A stretch of 64,000 nucleotides of DNA from Aquimarina megaterium XH134 (GCF_000520975.1 NZ_JACB01000005.1:1-64000); one strand, 5' to 3'. Positions 37,598 through 47,682 are shown, counted from the first letter of the stretch. Notes: generated by a model from the letters alone, not told the origin. A program made the numbers and translations.

Positions 37598-38083
37598 CTA
37601 AGCGAATTCGATTAATAATTGTCCTTTATCTACTGCATCACCTGTAGTGGCCGAAATGGATTTAATAACACCGTCTCTGGGAGATAGAATAATATTTTCC
37701 ATTTTCATAGCTTCCAAAATAAGTAAAGGATCATCTTCTTTTACTTCCTGGCCTATTTCAACCTGAACATCGAGAAGTAGTCCGGGCATAGGGGCTTTAA
37801 TCGCATTTACCTGTTTAGAAGATCCAATAGAGAATCCCATTGCTGCAATCCGGGTATCTAATTCATTGGTAATGTCAACCTGGTAGCTGTTGTTATTAAC
37901 CTTTACAGTATATTTTTTAGTATCGAAATCTGATTGTACAATTTCTGTATGAAAAGATTTATTGTTTTGAAGAATGTGATGGGTTGATTTAGAATTACTT
38001 ACCATATCTATTTTTGAAATGTCTTCTTCGGTAAATTCAAAATCAAAAATAGTATTTACACTAACTTTATATGTACTACTCAT
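37598..38083 (-). CDS. Biotin carboxyl carrier protein
   Basis: 161 residues. The C-terminal biotinyl domain (about 92-161) has the biotinylation site K127 in LEAMKMENI, preceded by APMPGLLLDVQV. The N-terminal 90 residues form a beta-rich part similar to the bridging region between carboxylase and biotinyl domains in single-chain alpha subunits. It is the first gene of the three-gene carboxylase operon on the minus strand. The split of carrier and carboxylase is common in Bacteroidota. Confidence 0.93.
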   Translation of the reverse strand: MSSTYKVSVNTIFDFEFTEEDISKIDMVSNSKSTHHILQNNKSFHTEIVQSDFDTKKYTVKVNNNSYQVDITNELDTRIAAMGFSIGSSKQVNAIKAPMPGLLLDVQVEIGQEVKEDDPLLILEAMKMENIILSPRDGVIKSISATTGDAVDKGQLLIEFA

Positions 38084-38291
38084 AAATGTGAATATTTGAC
38101 TTGCAATATAAAAATAGATATTAAAAAGAACCAGATAATAATTAGAAGTTTATTCCTTCAGCTTTTATGGGTTTCCACAACAATTCAATTTGATATGAAC
38201 TTATCTTTATGTATTCAATATATTATGATTAAACCATTTGTAATTATAAAAGTCTAAAGAAGAAATACAATGAACTAAAAACTAAATATTT

Positions 38292-39089
38292 ATGAAAAAG
38301 CCCCAATCAATTTCAATTTTTTTTACTTTCTTTTCCTTTTTTATATTCGCATGTATTGCATGCTCTAACGATGATGATACAACAGCAGGTAGTGATAGTG
38401 ATGGCGGGACAATAACTTCTACAGATTATGACATAAGTCCGATATTAGCCAAATTTAATGCAGCAGGATTGTCGTATGAGATTAGTGGAGATAACGTAAT
38501 TTTTACTACGAATAACCTACCGGATCATAAATCTCCGTATTACCTGGGTACCGAATGGGAAGCAGAGTTATACGAGCCTTATACAGGTAGTAATACAAAC
38601 TTTACTTTAAACCCTAATAGAATTGCAGAGCAAAATATCACGATCACCATCCCGATACGTCCGGCAGAAGCTACTACAAAAGAAGCAACAGCATTAGGTG
38701 CCATGGGTATTGCAATTAACGGAGTGGTTTTTTACAATCAATATGCAGGCCCTAATAACCAACCTTTAACTTCAGAGATTAATTCTTTTGATCAATATCT
38801 TGGGCATCCTCAACAGCAAGGAGGATATCATTATCATCAGGAACCAGAATATCTTACCAATACGTATGGAGAGGACACGTTTCTTGGCCTATTGGCCGAT
38901 GGTTTTCCTGTGTATGGTCCCATAGAAAATGGTGAGGAAATTATCAATACGGATCTAGATGAGTATCATGGTCATACGAGTGCTACTACTGATTTTCCTG
39001 ATGGGATTTACCATTATCATATTACTTCTGAAGATCCATACATTAATGGAAATGGATTTTTTGGTACTCCCGGAAATATTACAAATTAG
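38292..39089 (+). CDS. YHYH-domain lipoprotein
   Basis: 265 residues. Lipoprotein signal with lipobox FACIACS (about residues 18-24) followed by an acidic DDD tether. The YHYH family motif appears twice: QQGGYHYHQEP and FPDGIYHYHITS, with HGHTSATTDFPDG between. Family function is not established; the His clusters suggest metal (possibly copper) binding, which fits the SCO protein two genes downstream. The gene probably forms an operon with the next two. Confidence 0.85.
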   Translation: MKKPQSISIFFTFFSFFIFACIACSNDDDTTAGSDSDGGTITSTDYDISPILAKFNAAGLSYEISGDNVIFTTNNLPDHKSPYYLGTEWEAELYEPYTGSNTNFTLNPNRIAEQNITITIPIRPAEATTKEATALGAMGIAINGVVFYNQYAGPNNQPLTSEINSFDQYLGHPQQQGGYHYHQEPEYLTNTYGEDTFLGLLADGFPVYGPIENGEEIINTDLDEYHGHTSATTDFPDGIYHYHITSEDPYINGNGFFGTPGNITN

Positions 39090-39139
39090 CAGATGAAACA
39101 AGTATTAAGAAATTTCAACAATTACTAAAATTTAAATAC

Positions 39140-39706
39140 GTGAAAAAGCTATTGAGTTTTATCATAATACTAACAATCCTGGTTAGCTGTATTTCTGAAG
39201 ATACTGATCGTATTGTTGTGACAACAGATACTAATTTGCATCTTGATAATGGTGAGTTGTTTTATAAAACCAAACTGTTTTCGGGAATGTTGATCGATTA
39301 TTATAAAAATGATCAGATAAAATCAAAAGTAATTTATGTTGATGGAAGAAAAGAAGGAGAAGAACAGTCTTTTTATAAAAATGGAGAGCTTAGAACAAAA
39401 CGTTTTTATAAAAAAGGAATAAAAGTGGGTATTCATAAAGGATGGTGGCCCGATAACCATCATAAATTCGTGTATCATTTTAATGAAGAAGGAAAATATC
39501 ATGGTAGTGTAATGGAATGGTATGCCAACGGACAGCTTTTAAAATCTTTTCGGTTTAACCACGGAAAAGAAGAAGGCAAACAACAATTGTTTAGATCCGA
39601 TGGTAATATTAGAGCAAACTACGAAGTGATTAAAGGCGAACGATTTGGTCTTGTTGGATTAAAAAAATGCTACACCATAAAGAAGGATTCTACAAAAATT
39701 TATTAA
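39140..39706 (+). CDS. MORN-variant repeat lipoprotein
   Basis: 188 residues from a GTG start. Lipobox LVSCISED. Then about five short beta repeats of the MORN_2 type (YKNDQIKSKVIYVDGRKEGE, YKNGELRTKRFYKKG, YANGQLLKSFRFNHGKEEG), the family often labelled YwqK-like antitoxin in automated annotation; no toxin partner is present, so I do not support that label. It is located between YHYH and SCO genes and ends 4 nt before the latter. Probably a periplasmic or outer-membrane lipoprotein. Confidence 0.8.
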   Translation: MKKLLSFIIILTILVSCISEDTDRIVVTTDTNLHLDNGELFYKTKLFSGMLIDYYKNDQIKSKVIYVDGRKEGEEQSFYKNGELRTKRFYKKGIKVGIHKGWWPDNHHKFVYHFNEEGKYHGSVMEWYANGQLLKSFRFNHGKEEGKQQLFRSDGNIRANYEVIKGERFGLVGLKKCYTIKKDSTKIY

Positions 39707-39710
39707 AAAA

Positions 39711-40370
39711 ATGAGATTATTTTTATCATTATTCATAAGTGCGATTCTTGTATGTTCATGTAAAAGACAAGAAGATAAGGCTATTGTGAAACCTACATTA
39801 GATAAGTTGCCATATTTTATTGCTTCTGATTTTACACCACAGTGGCTTACTGCATCTGAGCTTGAAGGAAAACATAAAATATCTCCATTTTCATTTATCA
39901 ACCAAAATGGGGATACTATTACTAATGATACCTATAAAGGTAAGATATATGTTGCTGATTTTTTCTTTACCATCTGCCCTGGAATTTGTCCCAAGCTGAC
40001 TAAAAACATGAATTTGATTCAGGAAACGTATAAAAATGATAGTGATATTAAATTATTGTCACATACAGTAATGCCGTGGCATGATTCGGTTCCTGTTTTA
40101 AAAGAGTATGCAATAAAGAATACTATAGATGATAGAAAATGGAATTTGGTAACCGGGGATAAAGATGAGATCTATACCATTGCTCGCGAAGGGTATTTTG
40201 CAGATGAAGATTTTATAAAGACTCAGGATGAGAATAGCTTTATACATACAGAAAATTTTATACTAGTCGATACACAAGGATATATTAGGGGAGTATATAA
40301 TGGAACTATACCCTTAGATGTAAAGCGATTAATGCGTCATATAGAAATTTTGAAAAAAGAAAGACTATAA
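39711..40370 (+). CDS. SCO-family copper chaperone lipoprotein
   Basis: 219 residues. N-terminal lipoprotein signal (ILVCSCK). Thioredoxin-like fold with the copper-binding CPGIC motif (C89, C93) in FFTICPGICPKLT and the distal ligand H179 in FIHTENFILVD. SCO1/SenC proteins deliver copper to, or maintain thiols of, the CuA site of cytochrome c oxidase. The 4-nt spacing to the MORN gene suggests coupling. Sits in the periplasm, membrane-tethered. Confidence 0.93.
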   Translation: MRLFLSLFISAILVCSCKRQEDKAIVKPTLDKLPYFIASDFTPQWLTASELEGKHKISPFSFINQNGDTITNDTYKGKIYVADFFFTICPGICPKLTKNMNLIQETYKNDSDIKLLSHTVMPWHDSVPVLKEYAIKNTIDDRKWNLVTGDKDEIYTIAREGYFADEDFIKTQDENSFIHTENFILVDTQGYIRGVYNGTIPLDVKRLMRHIEILKKERL

Positions 40371-40459
40371 TGCCTATCATTTAAGAGAATTTAATAATCA
40401 TAGGTATTCACATATCGTTTATCGAAAGCTTTACAATAGGATGTTTTAATACGCTCTTT

Positions 40460-41473
40460 TTATGATTTATTTCCTAATACTCTGCTAAATAATTTTTTAA
40501 GAAGGGGAGAAGCATCATCCATATTTCTTTCTCTTTCTTTGGCGGTTAGAATACCATTATCATCATAAAACAGTTCATAGCTAAATACAAATCTATTAGC
40601 TTCTTGACCTACTCCCATTTGCCCAAACCTAAGGTCATTAAAAAATAATTTGCCATTCATTTTTTCGATAGTATACCAACCTTCTGATAATTTAATTAAT
40701 CTGGGAATAAGAGGATCATCTTTCATTTTACCCAACAAATGATGGTTTTTAGGAAATTCTGAAAAAGTAATAATATCTTCTTTTTCTAATAAAGAATAAT
40801 ATGCTATTAAAAAAGAATCTTCGGTTTCTACATTAGCAGTCCATAAAATACTATTGAGAGGAGTTGGTTTTGTTTGAATCTCTTTATATCGAATATGTTG
40901 ATTTTCTAGATTGGTCTGAAACACCCCATACGTATACCATTTTAATCCCAGTGTTATAAACATATAAATACTACTAATGTATAATCCAAGGGTATTGAAC
41001 TTTCTTCTTTTGGGATGTGTACGTTTATAGAACATTGCCAGAATCACAAAAATCAAAAATGGTATAGTATACAATGGGTCTACAACAAAAATATTTTTAA
41101 AAGAAACTTTATAATCAAAAGGCCAGAATAGCTGAGTTCCCCATGTGGTAAATGCATCTAATATAGGATGTGTGAGAAGACCCAGAAACATAAGTCTTGA
41201 CCAATCTTTCCAGTCTGCTTCATTATTGCGATGGATTTTAGAAATCATCCAGCCAAATAATGGAGCGACTAGTATACTAAAGAGTATGGAGTGTGAAAAC
41301 CCACGATGTAATTCATTTGCTGTAATAGGATCAACAAAAAGTTTGGATAGTACATCCAGATCAGGAATAGTTCCTGCAATGGCACCCCAAAGCATAGCTT
41401 TGTTACCTACTTTTCTACCCAGAACAGCTTCTCCTACAGCAGCCCCTAACACGATTTGGGTTAATGAATCCAT
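40460..41473 (-). CDS. YdjM-type membrane metal-dependent hydrolase-like protein
   Basis: 337 residues. The N-terminal half has four or five membrane helices with the family motifs MDSLTQIVLGAAVGE, GTIPDLDVL, HRGFSHSILF and LTHPILDAFTTWGTQLFWPF. The C-terminal half is soluble and beta-rich. It belongs to the YdjM/YbcI-like inner-membrane family (DUF457); the conserved Asp/His residues are thought to bind metal but no reaction is established. It is convergent with the SCO gene and appears monocistronic. Confidence 0.88.
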   Translation of the reverse strand: MDSLTQIVLGAAVGEAVLGRKVGNKAMLWGAIAGTIPDLDVLSKLFVDPITANELHRGFSHSILFSILVAPLFGWMISKIHRNNEADWKDWSRLMFLGLLTHPILDAFTTWGTQLFWPFDYKVSFKNIFVVDPLYTIPFLIFVILAMFYKRTHPKRRKFNTLGLYISSIYMFITLGLKWYTYGVFQTNLENQHIRYKEIQTKPTPLNSILWTANVETEDSFLIAYYSLLEKEDIITFSEFPKNHHLLGKMKDDPLIPRLIKLSEGWYTIEKMNGKLFFNDLRFGQMGVGQEANRFVFSYELFYDDNGILTAKERERNMDDASPLLKKLFSRVLGNKS

Positions 41474-41747
41474 TAATCTAATTGAAGTTTATAAAGAGTT
41501 TCTGATTTCATATTTATTGGGAGAAATCAATTTGTTTAAAGGTTTTAAAAGTCTATTTAGAATCAGGTTGGTACGTCTTACATATAATTTTATTCTCATA
41601 TAGGTTTGACATCTAAAACCATCAACTGAATGCATTTCAAATTTACATCTATTTTTAATAGTCTTTATTAAAAGTATGTCAAAACTAATATTGGATAAGA
41701 TAATTAAGATTTTTTAAGTTATAAATTGCTTTATTTCAGAAAAGTAA

Positions 41748-41778
41748 TTTTAGAAAATACATTTTACCGTTAAATTTG
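41748..41778 (+). promoter_or_regulatory. Candidate promoter of the receiver/TonB/kinase operon
   Basis: TAAATTTG at 41771-41778 is a perfect TAnnTTTG match; a TTTT at 41748-41751 is at the right distance for an imperfect -33 element. It lies 92 nt upstream of the first receiver gene. The remainder of the 396-nt divergent gap holds nothing else recognised. Confidence 0.5.
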
Positions 41779-41869
41779 TGTTGTTAAACGAAAACTATTT
41801 CATAAAATTTAGTTTTGTTATGGTCATATCAAATAAGTTTATTTCCTTTGAGCGTAATTGGAAAAGTAA

Positions 41870-42274
41870 ATGAATACATTGGTGAATTGTGTCTTGTTAA
41901 TAGATGATGACAAGGCTACAAACTTCTTTAACGAAAGGGTTGTTACCAAACACGAAGACTTTTATCAGGTTAATACTGTGCAAAGTGGTATGGCGGCTCT
42001 AGATTATCTTAATGCTGTAGAGAATAATACAGCAACAAAACCTGACCTTATTTTTTTGGATATCAATATGCCTGCAATGAATGGATGGGAGTTTTTGACC
42101 GAGTTTTCTAAACTGGATCAAAAAGTAACAGCTGATATTAAAGTGATTTTATTATCAACATCTTCTAACCCAGATGATGTAAGAGCATCTGCCAAAAATC
42201 ATTCGGTCGATGATTTTATCAATAAACCATTATCTATGGATTTGTTGGATGATGTGTTAAAAAACCATTTTTGA
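41870..42274 (+). CDS. Stand-alone receiver protein 1
   Basis: 134 residues, receiver domain only. LLIDDDKATNFFN provides the acidic pocket, D64 in LIFLDINMP is the predicted phospho-acceptor, and INKPLSMD has the conserved Lys-Pro. There is no output domain, as in CheY/Spo0F-like relays. It resembles the next gene closely and both probably receive phosphate from the kinase three genes downstream. Confidence 0.9.
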   Translation: MNTLVNCVLLIDDDKATNFFNERVVTKHEDFYQVNTVQSGMAALDYLNAVENNTATKPDLIFLDINMPAMNGWEFLTEFSKLDQKVTADIKVILLSTSSNPDDVRASAKNHSVDDFINKPLSMDLLDDVLKNHF

Positions 42275-42276
42275 TA

Positions 42277-42711
42277 ATGAAAAAATTAAAACGTTTTCTT
42301 CTCATTGATGATAGTAAAGCAACTAACTTTTTTAATAAAACAATTATTGAAAAAGTACAATGTGTAGAAGAGGTTTTTATTGCCGAAAATGGACAACAAG
42401 CACTAGATCATATTCAATCCGAAATTGTTCCTGAAATTATTTTTTTGGATATTAATATGCCTGTCATGGATGGTTGGAAGTTTATTGCCGAATACCAGAA
42501 ATTAGATGATAAATATAAGGGATCTATTATAATACTTATGCTGGGAACAGAGTTAAGTAAAGAAGATCAGGAAAAAGCAGAGCGTATTTTGGAAATAAAA
42601 GAATATGCACAAAAAATGTTAACTAAAGAGATTGTTTGCAAGATTGTGACAAAATATTTTAAATCGTCAGAGTTGGATTCTTGCTCAGAATCATATAAAA
42701 AGATACTATAA
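42277..42711 (+). CDS. Stand-alone receiver protein 2
   Basis: 144 residues from the ATG at 42277, 2 nt after the stop of receiver 1; an upstream TTG at 42271 is a less likely start. Receiver domain with LLIDDSKATNFFN and D58 in IFLDINMPVMDGWKF. The conserved lysine is followed by Met (AQKML) rather than Pro, which may change switching. It is a tandem duplicate of receiver 1. Confidence 0.88.
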   Translation: MKKLKRFLLIDDSKATNFFNKTIIEKVQCVEEVFIAENGQQALDHIQSEIVPEIIFLDINMPVMDGWKFIAEYQKLDDKYKGSIIILMLGTELSKEDQEKAERILEIKEYAQKMLTKEIVCKIVTKYFKSSELDSCSESYKKIL

Positions 42712-42844
42712 CTTCAGATATTGCCCCCATATATATTTGTATTTTGAATGAACTTATGATAGTTTTGAATGCGCACAAAGCAATCTATTTAAAATCTAAA
42801 TAAGTAAACATATTAAGACACAGATTAAAAAAACTCCTTCTATT

Positions 42845-45553
42845 TTGTTAGTTCAGTATAGGTTATGCCTTACTGGGATACTATTTCTTTGTTTTATTTC
42901 TGGGGCATTTTCTCAATCGAGAGCAGTAATATCAGGTAATGTCTCTGATCAATTTGGTAATCTGCCAGGAGCAAGAGTCGTTATAGAAGGTACAGATAAA
43001 AATACTACAACAGATGTTAATGGTAATTATAGTTTTGATGTTGATGAGGGAGAGTATATAGTTACTTCAGAATTTGTGATGTACACTTCGGTTTCTAAAA
43101 CAATACTAGTTAAGGTTGGAGATACTGCAAAGGTAGATTTTATCTTAGAAACGGGATTCTCGATCGATCAACCAGTTTCTTTGGGATCAAGGGCTAAACC
43201 AAAATCAATCTTAAAAAATACAGCGGCTGTAGATATTATTTCACCGCAACAATTAACGAATTCGTCCCAGGTAGAATTGAGTCACATTCTTCATTATCTG
43301 ATTCCTTCTTTTCATTCTACACATCAAACAATAGCAGATGGTACAGACCATATAGACCCAGCTACACTTAGGGGATTAGGGCCAGATCAGGTACTTGTGT
43401 TGGTTAATGGGAAACGCAGGCATAATAGTTCTTTGTTAAATGTTAATGGTACTGTGGGTAGAGGGTCGGTAGGTACCGATTTTAATGCGATACCCATAGC
43501 ATCTATAGAACGCATTGAAATATTACGAGATGGAGCGACCTCTCAATATGGTTCTGATGCTATTGCGGGAGTAATTAATATTATCTTAAAAAAGCAAACA
43601 GAAATTATTCAACTCGATAATAGAGTAGCAATAAACACCGAAGGAGATGGACTTAATATATATTCTTCTGCAAATTTTGGATTAAAAATAGGAAAAGAAG
43701 GGTATATAAATGTTACAGCAGAATATAGAGATAGAGAGTCTATTAATAGATCTGGAGACTATACGGGTACAGTATATTCTAATGATAGTACAACCGATCA
43801 AACACTAATCGAGGAAAACAATTTTTTTGCACAGACAGGATATTCTGGTAAACGAGTAATGGAGATCGGAAGTGCAGAAACCCAAAATCTTGCATTATCA
43901 TTTAATGGAGAAATAATAATGTCTGACTATGCAACATTTTATATGCATGGAGGGAGAAATTACAGAGAAGGAACCTCAAAAGGATTCTATCGTTTTCCTA
44001 AAGATGAGAATAGGGTAGTTTTAGAGTTGTTCCCAAATGGTTTTTCTCCAGAAATTCTTACTGATATTCAGGATGATGCAATTACAGGAGGAATACGAGG
44101 AATTAAAAACGAATGGAATGTAGATTTTAGCCATTCTATTGGAGTTAATAGGTTAGATTATACTGTAAATAATTCTAATAATGCCTCCTTAGGAGTAACA
44201 TCGCCCAGAACATTTCATGCAGGAGGGTTTATCTACAAGCAAAATACGACAAACCTTGATATTTCAAGAACATTTGATTGGCTAAGTGGTGTAAACGTAG
44301 CCTTTGGAGCAGAACTGCGAGTAGAGAATTATGAGATCGTTGCAGGAGAAGAAGCTTCTTATGTTGATGGAGGAAGTACCTATACCGATACTTCTGGAGT
44401 AGAATTGCCTAGAATTGTTGGGGCGCAGGTTTTTCCTGGTTTTCAGCCAGAAAATGCATTAAACCGTTTTAGAACAAATAGTTCTGGATACCTGGATATC
44501 GAAGCTAATATAACAGACAAACTTTTAATTAGAGGAGCCGCCAGATATGAAGCATATAATGATTTTGGAGGTCAGGCAATCTGGAAACTATCAGGTAGAT
44601 ATAGGGTTAGGGATGAAATTAGTATTAGAGCAGGATTTTCTACCGGGTTTAGAGCACCTTCTCTTCATCAGGTATTTTTCCAGAATATAAGTACCCAGTT
44701 TATTAATGGGGAAAGTGTACAAGTAGGTACCTTTAATAATGAAAGTGCTGTTGCTACAGAGGCTTTTGATATCGGCAACTTAAAACCTGAATTATCAAGT
44801 CATTTTAATACTGGTTTCAGCGGAAAACTAAACGATAACATTACGTTTAGCTTCGATTATTACTTAATTAATATACAGGATAGAATTGTTCTTTCGGGAA
44901 GATTCGCAGAAGGATATGAGGAAATATTAGAACCTTTTAATGTTGGTGCCGCTCAATTTTTTACGAATGCGATAGATTCTAGAACAACTGGTGCTGATCT
45001 ATCACTGTTTTTTAAAACAACTCTTGGGACAGGAGAATTTAATGCCTCTCTGGGAGGCAACTTTACAAAGACCAAAGTAAAAGGGCCAATTAACGTTTCG
45101 CAAGCATTAGTAGGGCAAGAAGAAGTATTGTTTAATAGAGAAGAAATTGCCAGAGTAGAATTTGCACAACCTAATTATAAAATAAATTCACTGCTTTCTT
45201 ATGATTTTGAGGAGTTTGGATTTCAGGTGGTAAATACACTTTTTGGTAAGGTTAAATTTATTCATCCAAATGATGGCAATTCTCTAAATTGGGTAGTAAA
45301 TGATTTTACAGGAAATATAGAATCCAGAGATCAGGTATTCTCTCCTAAACTTGTAACAGATATGGCTATATCATATCAGGTTAGTGATTATATAAAATGT
45401 ACCCTTGGAGGGAATAATGTTTTTAATGTCTATCCAGATAAACATAAACATGCCGCTAATACAGAAGATGGAAATTTTATGTATAGCAGGAGAGTGCAAC
45501 AGTTTGGTCTTAACGGATCGAATTATTATGTAAGACTATTACTTAAATTATGA
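42845..45553 (+). CDS. TonB-dependent outer-membrane receptor
   Basis: 902 residues. Signal sequence ending GAFSQ; N-terminal carboxypeptidase-regulatory-like beta domain (about 27-105, VISGNVSDQFGNLPGARVVI); plug domain about 120-235 with PATLRGLGPDQVLVLVNGKR and RIEILRDGATSQYGSDAIAG; 22-stranded barrel to the C-terminus, ending YYVRLLLKL. No ATG fits: the frame begins with TTG at 42845, and the open frame extends upstream to 42800 with ATT/ATA codons, so the start is uncertain. No SusD partner follows, so it is not a SusCD pair; the ligand is unknown. It overlaps the sensor kinase gene by 4 nt, which suggests the receptor and kinase share a signal. Confidence 0.9.
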   Translation: MLVQYRLCLTGILFLCFISGAFSQSRAVISGNVSDQFGNLPGARVVIEGTDKNTTTDVNGNYSFDVDEGEYIVTSEFVMYTSVSKTILVKVGDTAKVDFILETGFSIDQPVSLGSRAKPKSILKNTAAVDIISPQQLTNSSQVELSHILHYLIPSFHSTHQTIADGTDHIDPATLRGLGPDQVLVLVNGKRRHNSSLLNVNGTVGRGSVGTDFNAIPIASIERIEILRDGATSQYGSDAIAGVINIILKKQTEIIQLDNRVAINTEGDGLNIYSSANFGLKIGKEGYINVTAEYRDRESINRSGDYTGTVYSNDSTTDQTLIEENNFFAQTGYSGKRVMEIGSAETQNLALSFNGEIIMSDYATFYMHGGRNYREGTSKGFYRFPKDENRVVLELFPNGFSPEILTDIQDDAITGGIRGIKNEWNVDFSHSIGVNRLDYTVNNSNNASLGVTSPRTFHAGGFIYKQNTTNLDISRTFDWLSGVNVAFGAELRVENYEIVAGEEASYVDGGSTYTDTSGVELPRIVGAQVFPGFQPENALNRFRTNSSGYLDIEANITDKLLIRGAARYEAYNDFGGQAIWKLSGRYRVRDEISIRAGFSTGFRAPSLHQVFFQNISTQFINGESVQVGTFNNESAVATEAFDIGNLKPELSSHFNTGFSGKLNDNITFSFDYYLINIQDRIVLSGRFAEGYEEILEPFNVGAAQFFTNAIDSRTTGADLSLFFKTTLGTGEFNASLGGNFTKTKVKGPINVSQALVGQEEVLFNREEIARVEFAQPNYKINSLLSYDFEEFGFQVVNTLFGKVKFIHPNDGNSLNWVVNDFTGNIESRDQVFSPKLVTDMAISYQVSDYIKCTLGGNNVFNVYPDKHKHAANTEDGNFMYSRRVQQFGLNGSNYYVRLLLKL

Positions 45554-47379
45554 TGTGTAAGCGTCAATATATATCGACAGCATATACTAATGTAATAGCT
45601 ATACTTTTATGCATTTTTACCACGAGTTTTTCTGCAAGAATAAAGGCTCAGGAAACAAGTAATGAAGAAGTAAAAAGATTACAGCGCGCCATATTTGTTT
45701 TTAACTTTGCACAACAAATAGGTTGGCCAACTATAGAAGAACAATCAAATTTTAAAATAGGTGTACTTGGACCTGATCGAACAATACTAGATTTAAAGGC
45801 AATGTCTCTAAGGCGTAAGATCCATGGTAAACCAGTAGAGATTGTTCGATTTCAATTTGTTAAGAATGTAAAAGATATTCAGTTACTGTATGTAAATCAT
45901 AAGTATAACTATGATATACATTATATCCTTAGTAAGATTTCAGGAAAAAACATAATGCTTGTCGGAGAGGATTATAACTTTAATGCTTCTATGATTAATA
46001 TGGTTAATGTAGGAGATTCTTTTGAATATGAGATTAATGAAAGTCGAATAGCAAAAGAAGGGTTTACTATTGTTCCTACATTAGGAAAACACGCTATTAC
46101 TTCTTCAGAAAAATGGAAACGTTTATACCGAAAAACAGAAAGAACTCTAAACAAGGTACAAGAAGATAAAGATAAGCAAGAGGCGATATTAAAAGACAAA
46201 GAAAAACAAATACAATTTCAGGAAGAAAAAATAACAGATCAATTAGAAAAAATTGATAGTAAGGAGGGAGAAATTAACAGAAGAAATAAAAAGATAGAAA
46301 GTCTTTATTCTGAGAGTGAAATACAACAAAAAAAATATAAAGAAAAGGTTGTAATCGAAAGAGAGCTCGAAAAAAATATCCAGGAACAAGTTGCTTTTAT
46401 AAAAAGTCAGGAAGAAAAAATTATACAAAGCAACCGGGAAATTAGTAAGCAAAATGAGTTTCTTAAAGAGCAGAAAGAAAAGATCAAAGAACAGGAGAAC
46501 GTATTAAACCAACAAGCTTCAGAACTTTATACTCATAAAAAAGTAAATATATTGCTTATTGTCTTGGTACTCCTTACTCTTATTATTAGCTTTTTTATAT
46601 ATAGGAATTATCGAGCTAAGAAAAAATATAATCAAGAGCTGAAGCATAAAAACCAGGAAATATACAAGCAATCTGTAGAGCTAGAGGCAAAAAATAAAGA
46701 ATTAGAACAATTTGCATACATAGCAAGTCATGATCTTCAGGAGCCTCTAAATACAATATCGAGTTTTATTGGATTATTGGCCGAAGATTATGGAGAAAAC
46801 TTCGATGAAGCCGGAAAAGAGAGTATGATTTTTATTCAGGATGCCAGTGTGCGAATGAAAAAATTGATTGATGCATTATTAGAATATTCTAGATTAGGAA
46901 GAAGTAAAGAATACGATACTGTTGATTGTAATACTCTTATAGAAGAGTTAAAAAAGGATTTAAAGGTTGTTCTCGAAAAAACAGGAACAAAAATTAAGGT
47001 AAAGGACCTACCTGTAGTTAAAGGCTCAGAAATAGAACTTCGATTATTGTTTCAAAACCTTATTAGCAACGGTATTAAATTTAGTGCTCCCGATACCATT
47101 CCTAAGATAGATATTGCATGTGTCGAAAAAAATGACCCAGAAGACGCATCAAAAGGTTTCTGGCAATTCTCTATAAAAGATAATGGTATCGGGATACCAG
47201 AAGAACACCAGGAACGAATATTTGCAATTTTTCAAAGATTACACTCCAGAGATAAGTATGAAGGTACAGGAATCGGTTTGGCGCATTGCAAAAAAATAGT
47301 AGAAGCTCACGGTGGTAAGATCTGGCTTACCTCTAACGAAAATAGCGGAAGTACTTTCTATTTCACAATTCCGTATTAA
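45550..47379 (+). CDS. Sensor histidine kinase with N-terminal YfiR-like domain
   Basis: 609 residues. Signal peptide to about 34; YfiR/DUF4154-like periplasmic domain about 35-180 (AIFVFNFAQQIGWP, NIMLVGEDYNF); long charged coiled coil about 185-330; membrane helix about 331-354; HisKA with H394 in YIASHDLQEPLNTI; HATPase with NGIKFSAP (N box), DNGIGIPEEHQERIFAIFQRLH and GTGIGLAHCKKIVEAHGG. In Pseudomonas, YfiR is a stand-alone periplasmic regulator of c-di-GMP synthesis; here the domain is fused to a kinase, so ligand sensing may drive phosphotransfer to the two receivers upstream. Translation is coupled to the receptor by ATGA overlap. Confidence 0.9.
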   Translation: MMCKRQYISTAYTNVIAILLCIFTTSFSARIKAQETSNEEVKRLQRAIFVFNFAQQIGWPTIEEQSNFKIGVLGPDRTILDLKAMSLRRKIHGKPVEIVRFQFVKNVKDIQLLYVNHKYNYDIHYILSKISGKNIMLVGEDYNFNASMINMVNVGDSFEYEINESRIAKEGFTIVPTLGKHAITSSEKWKRLYRKTERTLNKVQEDKDKQEAILKDKEKQIQFQEEKITDQLEKIDSKEGEINRRNKKIESLYSESEIQQKKYKEKVVIERELEKNIQEQVAFIKSQEEKIIQSNREISKQNEFLKEQKEKIKEQENVLNQQASELYTHKKVNILLIVLVLLTLIISFFIYRNYRAKKKYNQELKHKNQEIYKQSVELEAKNKELEQFAYIASHDLQEPLNTISSFIGLLAEDYGENFDEAGKESMIFIQDASVRMKKLIDALLEYSRLGRSKEYDTVDCNTLIEELKKDLKVVLEKTGTKIKVKDLPVVKGSEIELRLLFQNLISNGIKFSAPDTIPKIDIACVEKNDPEDASKGFWQFSIKDNGIGIPEEHQERIFAIFQRLHSRDKYEGTGIGLAHCKKIVEAHGGKIWLTSNENSGSTFYFTIPY

Positions 47380-47439
47380 AAATACAACTACAGATCTTTT
47401 TATATTCATTTGGTTAGGGTGTTATATCGTTTAAATATA

Positions 47440-47489
47440 AAAACCCCTGAAAACCGTGAGTTTTTCTTAAACATTCCAAAGTATTTTTG
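47440..47489 (+). promoter_or_regulatory. Shared 20-nt box and promoter of the barrel/TANFOR operon
   Basis: CCCCTGAAAACCGTGA at 47444-47459, preceded by AAAA, is identical over 20 nt to 56623-56642. Exactly 22 nt later comes TATTTTTG (47482-47489), a perfect TAnnTTTG element. The box therefore covers the region around -45 to -30, where an activator or alternative sigma factor would bind. The transcript would have a 5' untranslated region of about 190 nt; nothing coding was recognised in it. Confidence 0.65.
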
Positions 47490-47682
47490 AACCTTATAAA
47501 TAATATGGTAAACCATCATTTACAATATTGACATGCTAATAAGGTATATGTTTACACAGTTGAGTAATATGACTAATCAAGGAAATTGTTGTGTGTAATT
47601 ATTTGACTATAAGTTAATTGTTTGGTGGTGTGCTAAGGATATGAATAGTTTTAAGAAGTTTTACTAAAAGTGTTTTAGTTTT

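Noticed and set aside
39140..39706. Antitoxin of a toxin-antitoxin pair (YwqK label)
   Set aside because: It is a lipoprotein with MORN-like repeats and no toxin gene is adjacent.
42845..45553. SusC of a polysaccharide utilisation locus
   Set aside because: No SusD, glycoside hydrolase or hybrid sensor is adjacent; the neighbours are receivers and a YfiR-type kinase.
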